A DNA stretch of 53,938 nucleotides from a virus, in IMG/VR virus record IMGVR_UViG_3300044491_001751, positions 1-53,938 of that record; one strand, 5' to 3'. Shown here piece after piece: positions 33,014-42,693 of the stretch. How positions within the stretch are numbered: position 1 is the stretch's first letter; every line of letters starts with the position of its first letter. The notes under the pieces were generated by a model. That model saw nothing but the letters and a program-made list of their open reading frames with translations. It searched no databases and was not told the origin of the DNA. Made by a program: the position numbers and the translations under genes.

Positions 33014-36000
33014 TTAGGTAAGTAGTCGGAGTAGCTTGCTCATCTCAGATTGAACCTCTCCCTGAGAGTACAAATCTGCTCCTGACATGTAGGATCTGAG
33101 ACTTTGCGTAGCAATGTCAGCATCCTCTTTACCGATCTTTGCTTCGACTCGGCTAATCATTCCATCGATTAGATCCTTTAGTCCCGCGGGTAGATCGCTA
33201 AACTTAATTTTCTCTGCATCCTCGCCAAACGGTAGAGGTAGGTTCGAGATTGTCTTACCAAGCTCTGCTGCGGTTAGACGTACGTTCTCAAGAGCCTCTG
33301 GATTTAGTGCCTTGGCATCGAGACGGTCAATCATCTCCAAAAGCTGGGAGCTGGCAGCTGCAGATGCAGCATAATCACCAGCAAAGTCTAGATTTTCAGC
33401 GTCTTCAGCCTTTTTAAGGGCTTTTGCTAGACCAGCAACTCCAAGGTCCTGCTTTAGACGAGCTAGAACTGTGCGGTACTTTCCTTTAGCATCACGAGGC
33501 TGGTTTACGCCAGAGACATACTTAGGACGACCATCTTCGTCACGCTCTACGGGTTTGCCCTTGTTCTTTTTTACTTCTTCGGCAGCTTTGATTTCTTCTT
33601 CAGTTTGCTTGTCAGCTTCCTTCTTAGCTTCTTTAAGCTCGTCTAAGTCAGCATCAGAGATATCTTCATCTTTATCACCCGCTGCAGTCAAGTTACATCC
33701 GCAATCCTTGTTTGCAGCAGCTGTAATAGCAGCACGCATAGAGGCAACCTGTTCGGCAGCTTCTACAGACGATGCATTTTTCCAATGCTCTGGAACTAGC
33801 GCCCACTTGCCGAGCTGACGAGCACGCTTCATAATGTGCTTGCGAACCATGCGGCGCTCTGAAGCTTTTGCACGTCCATAAGCTTGAATTGCATTCTTCA
33901 AGTCTTCAACATTACGAATAGGATACGCGCCGTCATCTAGTGCGTGACCCTTCTTGGCTAGCTTCATTCTCTCTTCCTGAGAAATCTTTGCCAGCTCGGC
34001 TACGGCAGCAGCAACTAGTGCCTTTTCGCGCATACCTGTAGCGCTAGCTGTTAAAGCTTCAAGATTGGCTTCACGTAGAGCTTTCTTAGCTTCCCTGACA
34101 CGACCTCTTAGATTTGGTGCACTTGCAGCAAGCTCACCAAGCAACTCTGCTTTTGTATTTAGGGCACACGCAGGGCCCGAGCATTTCATGGCTGCCATGT
34201 AGCTTGCACCAGCAGCAACTAGGGCCATAACCTTTCCAGACGCAATCATTGCGCGAGCGGTCGGGAATCCTGGTACGTTGACCTGACAGATAGCAACTAG
34301 CTCTAGACCGCCTTGGATTGGACGCCAGTCTCCAGAGGGAGCAGAAGCACGAAGTGCACGAATCTGCATCTCGTCTAGGGCTGGACGGATAGAACCTGCA
34401 CACCAGATTCCGTACTCGTCTTCGCCAACGTGGATATCCGCAACAGCAGAGGCGGTGTCATCGTAGTGCTTAGCTGCAGACTTAGCGTCAGCGTTAAGAG
34501 GAGCGTGTCCGCCAGCAAGAGTTAGCTGACCGACTGGGACATCGTTACCGTCATCAGTGCGGAGTACGCCAGTGTGGAAGTACGCGTACTTGCTACGAGA
34601 GCGAGGCGGCTTGGTTGCACGTGGAAGCCCGATGTGGCTTACGTTCCATGCAGCAATGTGACCATAGATGCGACCATCATCATCAATAGTTAGTGGTGTT
34701 GGCTTAGTAAATCCAGGGTGCTTAAACCAGTCAGCAGGAGGAATCATTGGAACTTCCTGCTTTAGGAATCCAGACGCGGCAAGCGGTTCGAGGTCCGCGA
34801 AGTCTTCCATTGACTCTTCGTAGACGCCATCTTCTGGGGTCACGGCTTCCTCCTGATCCCCCTCGTTTTGTAATTCAATAGAGCATTCTTGGAATGCTGG
34901 CTTAGCTACAATTGTAGCAGCCATTATGCGTGCCTTAGTTATGGTCAGCTTGTCCTTGCCCATAACTTCGCCATCATCAGCATTTTCTTCTGCTTTTTCA
35001 GGCTTGTCTTCTTTTGCTTCAAACTGGTCAAGGTCAACAGAAACACCACGAAGGAAGCCGTGACGCACTAGACGTTCAGCCTCTTTTCCGTAAGGTCCAG
35101 TGTCAAAGACGCCATAGGCATTACCCAAGCCGCCCTCGACACGCTCGATATAGTCGATGCGACCAACCACAACGGAGCCATCGTGTCCAGAACCAGTCTT
35201 AATCTGCCAGAGCAGGGGGACTGGGAGGTCACGCGTTGAGATAGCGCCTTCTTTAAACTTTCTGCCGTCACCTGACTCTTGCTCTTCTGGCACAAGCATC
35301 GGAATAAAAAAGCTAGCGCCTTTTTCTTCTGTTGCAGCTGCAACTAGACCAACTTTTTGCCGAGCATCTGCAGCTAAAGCAGCAAGTCTTGACTTTTCTA
35401 CAATTATGGAATCAAAGGACTCTTCGGATGTAAACATCATCGAACTCCCGACGCGACCTCGGCCCTTCTTGCGGCCAGGGTTTCTCGGGTCGCCCGTGTA
35501 TACGCCAGTAACTTCTTTGTGGCGGAGCTGGCAGTATCCCTTTGCACGTGGACCCATGTACTTGGATAAGTAGCGTACGCAGCGGGTCCAGTCGCCAGGG
35601 GTTCCCCAGCGGATCTTGAGAGCACCCTTACCGCGAGTCCAGTAGCGACGAAGCTTCTCGGCACCGCCACGGTTTCGATCTAGGCCACCCTTTGCGAGCA
35701 GTGGCTCTACTACACCTTCCCAGAATTGAGCGAAGTCGTAGCCTGAGGCTTGCACAGCTGTTTCGTCAGCCTGCTTTAAGACATCATTTAGAACCTCTTT
35801 GTCGTCCAGCTGAACAACAGGTGGAGGAGTCGCTGACTTGAGGTCTAGAAGAATCTGATCATTCTTCTGCCACTTGCCTTCTACACGCTCGTAGACTACT
35901 GGTTCGGTAGAGGTCTTTGAGGCAGGAACAAGGGCCACGAGATCCATAACCGCGGTCATATCTTCAGGAGAAACGATAGCTAGGTACTTAGCTGGAACGT

Positions 36001-37588
36001 CAGACTCTTTTGGAGAGTTAATTGCTTCTTCTGCCTTCTCTCCAGCAGCGTTGATTCCGTGACGCTCTTTTACAAACTTTTTGTCATAGTCTTTTAGACC
36101 CTTAGGGTTGTCATCATAGGTCTTGTAAGAATTTCGCATCTTGGAAACATATGACGGAAAGTCTTTTAGGAGACTATTAATATCTTTACTAGTTAGCGGT
36201 GGAAGTGTCCCAGGGAGATGTGCTAGTGGCATATTTCTAGGAGTTCTTGGCTCTCCAAGAATTCCACTAAAATCAATTGGTGCTTGACGTTGGAGCATGG
36301 GGGTAGGAGCATCAACATCTGCTTCTGCCTGCGTGTATTTAGCATCAACAGAGATAGTCTTTCCACTATCTAAACGAACTTCAACTTTCCCAGACGCTAC
36401 ATCAATTTTAGTTATCTCTCCCGAGCCGCGCTCGGTGTCTCCTGCAACTACAGTTCTTGCACCTACAGTGACAAACTTACCGCCAGCATCTCTAGGCTGC
36501 TTGCTTGCAATCTTTGATCGCTCTTCAGGAGTGTAGTTTCCATCTCTGTTGGTCGGAGAGTCTCCCGCAGCCGTCAACACTCGGTCAATCATTCCGTAGT
36601 CTTCTTCTGATAGACCGTATGCAACCAGCTCGGCTTCTTCAGGATCAATCTCTTCTAGTTTGACAGGCTGGTATGGACGCTCTTGCATAAAAGCAGAAAG
36701 AATAACTGCAGACTCAGGGTCAATCATGACGTGAGTCTTTTCGACCATGTCGCCAAATTCGTCTAGCTCTTTGTCGTAGAAGTAGATGTCGCCATCGACG
36801 TGACCCATGTTATCCCAGCCGTCGCCGTCCCAGAGGAAGACGCTACCATCAATGTCAATTTTGTAGAGGCGGTCAATGCCAGAGTTGTCCATACGAACAC
36901 GAGCCATAAATTCTGGGCCAACATTCGGGTCCAGCTCGTGAGCCATGCGGAAAGACTCTAGATCACTAGAATACGTGCTGTACTCGGAAGTGGTCAGCTC
37001 GTCAATATTTTCGTCATAAGCACTAGCTGTTTTAGCTTTTCTGTCTTCACGCTCAACTATTGTACGCGCCCAGCTCCACGCAGGATCGCCGCCCCAGAGA
37101 GCCCAAGCAATTTTTCCGTTTGACGGATAGCCATCTTCTCCGCGGTCCCAGCCTTTACCCTTCTTGTCAACTTCGTGACGAGGGAAATACTTTGCAATGT
37201 GGCGAACCTTCTGGATACCAATCTGTCCACCCTTAGCTAGGGTGCGAGCAGTGTTCATGCCAACAGGGGTGCCACCACGTCCGTGCTCTTTACGCCATTC
37301 AAGAGCTTTCTTTGCCTCTCGCTGTACGCTACCTGGGATTGTGTAAAGTCTTGACTTGCGTTCTCCGCCTGCAGTTAGAGGCCCTTTAAAATACCCGACG
37401 GCTGCGTTAGCCAAAGCAATAGCGTCGTCTGATGCGTCTAGCTGAGAAACCTCCCACTTCTCTGCAGACGAAAGATTTTCGTGAGCGTCAACAGCCTGAA
37501 CAATATTCAGGTCAGTGTCGATTACAACACCACGTTCTCCGTCCGAGAATAGGGAAAGATTACCTTTAGTTCCCGCTAGGGTTAGCAC
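33014..37588 (-). CDS. Composite head maturation protease (1524 aa)
   Basis: Several modules are fused. Residues 1-320: helical N-terminus (LSLFSDGERGVVIDTDLNIV ... SRLYTIPGSVQREAKKALEW). About 364: QPRDAGGKF followed by a small beta barrel. About 640-690: the actinophage motif WTRGKGALKIRWGTPGDW...LRHKEVTGVYTGDPR. About 795-860: prohead protease block GSGHDGSVVVG with H801, and GVSVDLD with Ser near 848. About 948-1110: a second domain (DGRIYGHIAAWNVSHIGLP ... SGDWRPIQGGLELVAICQVN, VPGFP). About 1363: QPRDAKGKY and a helical tail. The start is GTG at 37588. It lies just upstream of the capsid gene and should cleave the head proteins. Confidence 0.75.
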   Translation of the reverse strand: MLTLAGTKGNLSLFSDGERGVVIDTDLNIVQAVDAHENLSSAEKWEVSQLDASDDAIALANAAVGYFKGPLTAGGERKSRLYTIPGSVQREAKKALEWRKEHGRGGTPVGMNTARTLAKGGQIGIQKVRHIAKYFPRHEVDKKGKGWDRGEDGYPSNGKIAWALWGGDPAWSWARTIVEREDRKAKTASAYDENIDELTTSEYSTYSSDLESFRMAHELDPNVGPEFMARVRMDNSGIDRLYKIDIDGSVFLWDGDGWDNMGHVDGDIYFYDKELDEFGDMVEKTHVMIDPESAVILSAFMQERPYQPVKLEEIDPEEAELVAYGLSEEDYGMIDRVLTAAGDSPTNRDGNYTPEERSKIASKQPRDAGGKFVTVGARTVVAGDTERGSGEITKIDVASGKVEVRLDSGKTISVDAKYTQAEADVDAPTPMLQRQAPIDFSGILGEPRTPRNMPLAHLPGTLPPLTSKDINSLLKDFPSYVSKMRNSYKTYDDNPKGLKDYDKKFVKERHGINAAGEKAEEAINSPKESDVPAKYLAIVSPEDMTAVMDLVALVPASKTSTEPVVYERVEGKWQKNDQILLDLKSATPPPVVQLDDKEVLNDVLKQADETAVQASGYDFAQFWEGVVEPLLAKGGLDRNRGGAEKLRRYWTRGKGALKIRWGTPGDWTRCVRYLSKYMGPRAKGYCQLRHKEVTGVYTGDPRNPGRKKGRGRVGSSMMFTSEESFDSIIVEKSRLAALAADARQKVGLVAAATEEKGASFFIPMLVPEEQESGDGRKFKEGAISTRDLPVPLLWQIKTGSGHDGSVVVGRIDYIERVEGGLGNAYGVFDTGPYGKEAERLVRHGFLRGVSVDLDQFEAKEDKPEKAEENADDGEVMGKDKLTITKARIMAATIVAKPAFQECSIELQNEGDQEEAVTPEDGVYEESMEDFADLEPLAASGFLKQEVPMIPPADWFKHPGFTKPTPLTIDDDGRIYGHIAAWNVSHIGLPRATKPPRSRSKYAYFHTGVLRTDDGNDVPVGQLTLAGGHAPLNADAKSAAKHYDDTASAVADIHVGEDEYGIWCAGSIRPALDEMQIRALRASAPSGDWRPIQGGLELVAICQVNVPGFPTARAMIASGKVMALVAAGASYMAAMKCSGPACALNTKAELLGELAASAPNLRGRVREAKKALREANLEALTASATGMREKALVAAAVAELAKISQEERMKLAKKGHALDDGAYPIRNVEDLKNAIQAYGRAKASERRMVRKHIMKRARQLGKWALVPEHWKNASSVEAAEQVASMRAAITAAANKDCGCNLTAAGDKDEDISDADLDELKEAKKEADKQTEEEIKAAEEVKKNKGKPVERDEDGRPKYVSGVNQPRDAKGKYRTVLARLKQDLGVAGLAKALKKAEDAENLDFAGDYAASAAASSQLLEMIDRLDAKALNPEALENVRLTAAELGKTISNLPLPFGEDAEKIKFSDLPAGLKDLIDGMISRVEAKIGKEDADIATQSLRSYMSGADLYSQGEVQSEMSKLLRLLT

Positions 37589-37963
37589 TTAGTTCTCCTG
37601 CTTAGAGTCTTCTAGAACAACTTCTAGTTGGCTGGCATATTTTTCAAGCATAGGGGTGTCAATTTTCTCCCCTTTGTCCCAAGCCTGAACTAGTTGATGC
37701 TCCCATGCATTTTTATCTGCAGGATCTGCATCAATAATCGGTTCCTTTTCCCAATCGACTTTCCAAACATCGTACTTTTCCGAGTTTAGATACTTATCAA
37801 CTACTGGATCTTGGCGAGTAACCATGTCCCATTCGGCGTTCCGTCTAATGCCTGTTCCGATTAGGTTAAAAGTGAAAATGGCATCGACTTCGTCTGTACC
37901 CTTATTCACGTAAACGTAAATAGATACAGGCTCACTGTCTACATACTTTGAATCTTCAGCCAT
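37589..37963 (-). CDS. Hypothetical acidic protein (124 aa)
   Basis: No family recognised. An N-terminal beta strand pattern (EPVSIYVYVNKGTDEVDAIF) is followed by an acidic helical end (EKYASQLEVVLEDSKQEN). The gene sits in the head operon between the 60-aa protein and the maturation protease, with its TAA directly followed by the GTG of the protease. It may be a head accessory or chaperone. Confidence 0.5.
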   Translation of the reverse strand: MAEDSKYVDSEPVSIYVYVNKGTDEVDAIFTFNLIGTGIRRNAEWDMVTRQDPVVDKYLNSEKYDVWKVDWEKEPIIDADPADKNAWEHQLVQAWDKGEKIDTPMLEKYASQLEVVLEDSKQEN

Positions 37964-37982
37964 ATTTTTCCTAATCAGTGTC

Positions 37983-38031
37983 TAGATAGGTGGAGCCAGG
38001 TACTATTTTACCATAATGCTCCATTTATCTA
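37983..38031 (-). promoter_or_regulatory. Three-helix stem-loop in the gap before the 124-aa gene
   Basis: TAGATA / TATCTA, TGGAGC / GCTCCA and GGTA / TACC stack in order on the minus strand into one long interrupted hairpin of 49 bases that includes the stop codon of the upstream gene. No U-tract follows. The stacking of three nested helices is unlikely by chance. Confidence 0.55.
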
Positions 38032-38211
38032 GTCTTTTAGCTCCTTTATGAGCCTTTGTCCGTAGTAATTCCTTAAAGTTGGCACTACTACAACCAGCTC
38101 AGCAACTTCCTCGAGGGATAGCGAGTCTAGATCTAGGCGCTCTTCAATGGGACCATCTTCAGTGTCAATGGTGATATTGACAACGTTTGAGTTGTTCTCT
38201 TGATCTTCCAT
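38029..38211 (-). CDS. Small acidic protein (60 aa)
   Basis: A short acidic protein (TIDTEDGPIEERLDLDSLSL ... LRNYYGQRLIKELKD). No family. Its position between the metallopeptidase-tailed protein and the maturation protease suggests a small head accessory. Confidence 0.5.
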   Translation of the reverse strand: MEDQENNSNVVNITIDTEDGPIEERLDLDSLSLEEVAELVVVVPTLRNYYGQRLIKELKD

Positions 38212-38224
38212 AAGTATTCCTATC

Positions 38225-41200
38225 TTATCCGAGATCTACACTATCAATGATGTCAAATGACTTCAAAAAGTCTAAGAACGCTGGGGCAGCTTCACCTGTC
38301 ATTACCCACTTGGCAAATGAGTCAGCAAAGTGTTCATCTTTAGACTTTTTGCCGTAGCTAGTAATAAAATCTTTCGCGGCTTCGCTGTAGTTGTCACCTA
38401 GTCGAGATCCTCCCCCGCTGAGCCTAGCTAGCTTATTTCCAATAGTGTGACCAAATTCATGTACAAAGGTGTGAACCTCTGCGTCACCAAAGTCACCAGC
38501 TGGCTTAGAGCCAGAAGCCAAGCTTCCATGGTTGATCAAGATTGCAGTGTCCCATTTGCCAGGTTCTCCAGCTCGGGGGGAAGAAATGTTTACGCCAAGA
38601 ACACCCGCTGTATTGCTCCAAGTTCGTCCAATGGAGTTGTATAGGGCCTGGAAGGTAGTGGGACTATCTACAATTCTGATGTAGTGGCCTTCATCACTGC
38701 CATCTACGAGGGACTTCAACTGAGGGTTACTGTTTATAAACTTGTCTACGCCTTCAACTGCTGACATATACTTCTCGAGGTCAGAGTCACTTACTCCTAG
38801 CTCTAGAGTATTATTGCTTTTATTGCGTTTGATGTCGACTCTAAGGTCTTGAACTCCGCCCTCTCCCTTTCGGAAAATAGCAGCTTCTTGAAGAATATTG
38901 TCAATCATCTTTTCTTTGGTCATGCCAAAGAATCCACGCTGCTTGGAGTGCTTAAGCTCTAGGAGTGTCCTAATCTCGGAATCAGTCAAGTCTGGGTATT
39001 CGGAACGAGCTTGCTCTACAAGCTTTGCTAGTTCACCAGAAGTAAAGAATGACTTTGCATTAAAGGAAGAAGCATCATAAGTCCATGTATCGCCTAGTTT
39101 TTTAGACAACCCAGACGCCATCTCATCGATTTCTCTCTGCACTAGATCATTGAGTGCGAGCTGCTGTTCGGCGTTACGCTTCGAATTAGCAGGAACATTG
39201 AAGTCAAGGCCAACAGTCTTTGGACGCTCCACGCTGTCTGGGTCAGTTTCAAAAACTATAGAGTCCAGGTCAAAATCAGGATCTGATTCGGCCACGTCTG
39301 CTTCAACTGTTCTGGTCTTCTGAGGAACAGTGTCAGCGTTGCTTGTCACAACTTTAGGACCGCGCTCTTCACCAGCTGCAATTGCAACCTTGCGAAGCTC
39401 GCCTTCTTTATTCATGTAAAGAACTCCATAGCCCTTCTTGTCGTCCTTACCGACAATTGGTACGGACTCGATAATTACACCAAGGTTAGATCCGTCTTTA
39501 CCGTAAAGGTTGTCGCCAGGGACTACATCATCAATAGGTCCAACTTTGTCAGGAACAGTGTTCTGTCCAGGGAATCTGAGCGTAGTTGGGTTGTACAGCA
39601 TTCCTCGCTCTTCGCGGAGCTGCCTTCCTGAAACACGGCCCTTAAATTCTGTCAGCTCAGTGTTTTGATCCTTTAGAATTCTAAGGTTTGTTGTTGGAAT
39701 AGAAGACCTGTTTCCATTCGCATCTGTGATAGTTACGTAGTCTCCGTATCCAAAGTTGTCATCGCTCTGTACAGGATTTGCGAAGTTACTTCTCTGACGA
39801 GCTGAAACTCTAACAATTGACTTCTCGCCAATGTTGTTCTCGTATTCGACAACATTTCCAACTTCTACAGGGGTAACCTTGTCAGTTGAAGAGTAAGGAA
39901 TTACCCTAGCGTTTTCATCTGCAAACATTGTCTTACGGTAGAAGTTAGACGCGGAGGTTACTAGAGCGCCAAAGCTTCTCTTGTCCTCTCCTGGGAACTT
40001 TTCTGCAAACTGCTCCCTCAGGGTGGCCATTACAATATCGTGACTTGCTTGGTCGGCAGGAACTCGACCAAACACCGCCCTAAGTCTTTCTGCTACAGCG
40101 TCAAAGTCTTTTTCCTTATAGCCATCAAAGACGCCCTTAACCTCTTTGTTAAGCAGAGTTCCGTCGCTGTAGTTGATTCTTTCGGCGTAGCCGTTTGCGT
40201 AGTACTTAGTGGTGTCCTCGATGCTCTTGGTTCTGCCCTGAAGCGTGAAGTAGTGAGCACGCTCTTTCGGATCATTAGCGTGAACATCAGTAATAAAGTT
40301 TTTGTTGTAGGTACGAGACTCCTTGCCAGTGAGAATGTCAGCAAGCATCTGAGGACTGTTTGTCTTACCAAACAGAGAAGTCATAGAGTCGCGGCCGTCG
40401 TAGTGAAGAACAGTCTCCTCTTCGCCAGTATTTAGGTCCTTGAACTTAAACATGTAACCGATCTTCTTGTCTCCAAGAATTGCGGCCTTTATTTCCCATT
40501 GCAGTCTCTTGCCATTTTCTCTAGAGACCTCTCGCATAAGAACAAGGTGGCCGTTCTCGTCGAACTTAGAATTCTTGTAGGCATTAGCAAGGAAGTTCAT
40601 CATCGCGTTAGGGTCTTTGGGGTTATAAGCCTTGCCCTTTGAGTTGTACTCAACTTGCGCTTCGCCGTCAGGGCCAATCAAGTTTTCAAGGTTAGAGTTG
40701 CGAAGCTCTTTCAATTCTTCTTCGCTGAATCGCTGCTGCTTAATGAGCTGACCATTGTCCATCTTGCGTCGAGCTGCTCCTGGAGCTGCAGGAGCTTTAG
40801 GCTCTGGTTCTGGAGTTGGCTCGGGTTCTGGACGCTCGTCTACTGGCTTGCGGGGTGCCTTTGGCTTCTCTGGCTTTTCAGATGCTGGGCGCTTTGGAGC
40901 ATCTTCTGCCTTTCGCACTCTGCTAACTCCAGCATTTCCAGGGAATCTTCCAGCCTTAGCAATTCGACCGTTGTCGTCGACGTAAAGCTCTACTTCACCC
41001 TGGTCGCCAACTGGCTTAACTTCTGCAACTCGCTTGTTGCCCTGCTTACCAAGAGAAATTACGTCACCTGGCTTCAAGTCAGTTAGCGGGACCTCTTCAG
41101 GCTTGCTTTGAGCTTCGCTAATTATTGAATCTAGATCTGGCTCTCCACCATAAAAACCTTCTGCCATTGCGTCATGGATTAGGGCTTCTTCAAAAGGTCC

Positions 41201-41869
41201 GTCAAGTTCAGCTGGATCTTCACCGTCCCTAGCCGTGTCCTCGGGAGCTTCATCCAAAAGGTCAGCAACATCTTCACCCTCGACAGCCTCCATTCCTGGA
41301 GGTAGTTTTGCTAGAGGCTCTTGGTCACGCTCTGCGCGGAAGTCTTTGTCTTCTTCGTCGGTAAGACCGCCGTTTGCTAGTTCGATGTCTAGGTCGTCAG
41401 CTGGCTTTGGGTTTAAGTCTTCTAGCTTGTTGTATTTTTCACCTAGTCCCTTTGGCAAGGTGTGCTGAAGGTCTGGGTCAATGCCCTTGCGCTTTAGGAA
41501 GTCACGGTCGAGCTTAATCTTAGTGTCGAGCTCTGCAGTAGCGGGGTCTAGCTCAATTACAGTGTTTTTTCTTAGGTCCAGTTCGGGAGCATCTTCTGTT
41601 AGTAGAGCCCTAATCTTATTTTTCTCGCCTTTAGAAGTAGCAGTTCCACCAATAGCCTTTAGACTGTACTTTTTTATTGAACCAGGACGGCCACCAATCG
41701 AACGGCCCTTGCTGTCCTCGGGAACGAAGTCCTTTCCTTGAATCATGCCGAAGAGGGCAGCACCAGTAGGAATCCAGCGGCCCTTTTTGTCACGGGGCTG
41801 CAGCTTGACACGTGCACGGCGAGCAATAGGGGAGTTACCGTCAGCAATCAAGGTTTTGAGGTCAGACAT
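38225..41869 (-). CDS. Large head-associated protein with C-terminal zinc metallopeptidase motif
   Basis: A 1214-aa protein. Residue 24 begins QPRDKKGRW, a motif shared with the maturation protease. The next 350 residues are charged and Pro-rich (PEPEPTPEPEPKAPAAPG). The middle (550-850) has beta-rich repeats with turns like VPGDNLYGKDGSNLGVI. The C-terminus has HEFGH at 1137-1141 and EHFAD about 40 residues later, the HExxH-plus-downstream-acid layout of zincin peptidases. The position in the head operon suggests it is packaged or injected and cleaves a host or phage protein; a toxin-like role is inference. Confidence 0.6.
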   Translation of the reverse strand: MSDLKTLIADGNSPIARRARVKLQPRDKKGRWIPTGAALFGMIQGKDFVPEDSKGRSIGGRPGSIKKYSLKAIGGTATSKGEKNKIRALLTEDAPELDLRKNTVIELDPATAELDTKIKLDRDFLKRKGIDPDLQHTLPKGLGEKYNKLEDLNPKPADDLDIELANGGLTDEEDKDFRAERDQEPLAKLPPGMEAVEGEDVADLLDEAPEDTARDGEDPAELDGPFEEALIHDAMAEGFYGGEPDLDSIISEAQSKPEEVPLTDLKPGDVISLGKQGNKRVAEVKPVGDQGEVELYVDDNGRIAKAGRFPGNAGVSRVRKAEDAPKRPASEKPEKPKAPRKPVDERPEPEPTPEPEPKAPAAPGAARRKMDNGQLIKQQRFSEEELKELRNSNLENLIGPDGEAQVEYNSKGKAYNPKDPNAMMNFLANAYKNSKFDENGHLVLMREVSRENGKRLQWEIKAAILGDKKIGYMFKFKDLNTGEEETVLHYDGRDSMTSLFGKTNSPQMLADILTGKESRTYNKNFITDVHANDPKERAHYFTLQGRTKSIEDTTKYYANGYAERINYSDGTLLNKEVKGVFDGYKEKDFDAVAERLRAVFGRVPADQASHDIVMATLREQFAEKFPGEDKRSFGALVTSASNFYRKTMFADENARVIPYSSTDKVTPVEVGNVVEYENNIGEKSIVRVSARQRSNFANPVQSDDNFGYGDYVTITDANGNRSSIPTTNLRILKDQNTELTEFKGRVSGRQLREERGMLYNPTTLRFPGQNTVPDKVGPIDDVVPGDNLYGKDGSNLGVIIESVPIVGKDDKKGYGVLYMNKEGELRKVAIAAGEERGPKVVTSNADTVPQKTRTVEADVAESDPDFDLDSIVFETDPDSVERPKTVGLDFNVPANSKRNAEQQLALNDLVQREIDEMASGLSKKLGDTWTYDASSFNAKSFFTSGELAKLVEQARSEYPDLTDSEIRTLLELKHSKQRGFFGMTKEKMIDNILQEAAIFRKGEGGVQDLRVDIKRNKSNNTLELGVSDSDLEKYMSAVEGVDKFINSNPQLKSLVDGSDEGHYIRIVDSPTTFQALYNSIGRTWSNTAGVLGVNISSPRAGEPGKWDTAILINHGSLASGSKPAGDFGDAEVHTFVHEFGHTIGNKLARLSGGGSRLGDNYSEAAKDFITSYGKKSKDEHFADSFAKWVMTGEAAPAFLDFLKSFDIIDSVDLG

Positions 41870-41892
41870 TAATTTCCTCTTTAGTATATTAA

Positions 41893-41924
41893 AACTACTA
41901 AAATTTTACCCTATTAAGGTAGTT
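41893..41924 (-). promoter_or_regulatory. Stem-loop in the gap before the metallopeptidase gene
   Basis: AACTAC / GTAGTT on the minus strand with an A/T-rich interior (contains TAAAATTTTA) lies directly after the 255-aa gene stop. TATACT follows 11 bases later and could be a -10 box, without a good -35. Confidence 0.35.
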
Positions 41925-41925
41925 G

Positions 41926-42693
41926 TTAGTTAGAGAGCAGCGAGTTGATTAGACTCATGGTGTCTTTAGAAACAGCCCCGCTAGAAACTAAAGCCTTTAC
42001 TCGACTACTAGCGTGTATGGATTCGATTGAATCACTAGACGCTGTAAGTGACGCAATGACTGCATCCCGAGAAGATTCGTCCAGTTCTGGTGCACCTGCA
42101 ATCCACTCAATCTGAGAGGCTGTGGACGCAATAATTGCCGTAGCTGGATGACCTGTGTTGAGTAGATCGTTGTGCTCGGAAACTTCTTCTAGAGCGTCTG
42201 TCTGGTTTAGAGTTGAGTACTCTAGGAAAGAGTGAAGCTCCCACAATATGGCATCGGAAAGTTCGGCACTCGAGCAGCTGTCAGCATATGCATCGTAAGA
42301 TCTAGAGGCAACCTCGGCTGCGGCAGACAGCCCAACCTGACGTGACCCTCCAACCTTAGAGTTATAGAGAGAAAGAACTTCTTCGATTTCATCTGAAGTC
42401 AAAACTGACTGAAGCTTTTCAAGTGATTGGGCGGCCTTTAGTGGAACACAGTTTGGCACCATGTCTCCGCCTTTGCCCTTTTTCATGCCAACTTGGACAT
42501 ACCCTTCCCAGCAAGGGTCACCAGGGTTCTTCTCCAAGGCAGCCTCGTCTTCGTGCTCGGAGTCCTTCATGAGAGTTCCGTCTGGCATGTAGTGATAGCC
42601 TTCAGGAGCTTCTTTTTTGCCAGCTTCTAGATTTTCTGCAGGCGCAGCGTGACCACCAGAAGCATTAATTACTTTGTCTAAGTACTCAGACAC
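41926..42693 (-). CDS. Head-module protein with CWEGY...VPNCVP motif (255 aa)
   Basis: The N-terminal third holds DPCWEGYVQVGMKKGKGG... and MVPNCVP, a short Cys-containing motif common in phage head or packaging-associated proteins of unknown function. Close to the N-terminus is NASGGHAAP, which is also found in the capsid protein. The rest is helical and Ser/Ala/Glu-rich. ATG at 42693 overlaps the dps stop. It may be scaffold-like or a capsid-associated protein. Confidence 0.55.
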   Translation of the reverse strand: MSEYLDKVINASGGHAAPAENLEAGKKEAPEGYHYMPDGTLMKDSEHEDEAALEKNPGDPCWEGYVQVGMKKGKGGDMVPNCVPLKAAQSLEKLQSVLTSDEIEEVLSLYNSKVGGSRQVGLSAAAEVASRSYDAYADSCSSAELSDAILWELHSFLEYSTLNQTDALEEVSEHNDLLNTGHPATAIIASTASQIEWIAGAPELDESSRDAVIASLTASSDSIESIHASSRVKALVSSGAVSKDTMSLINSLLSN

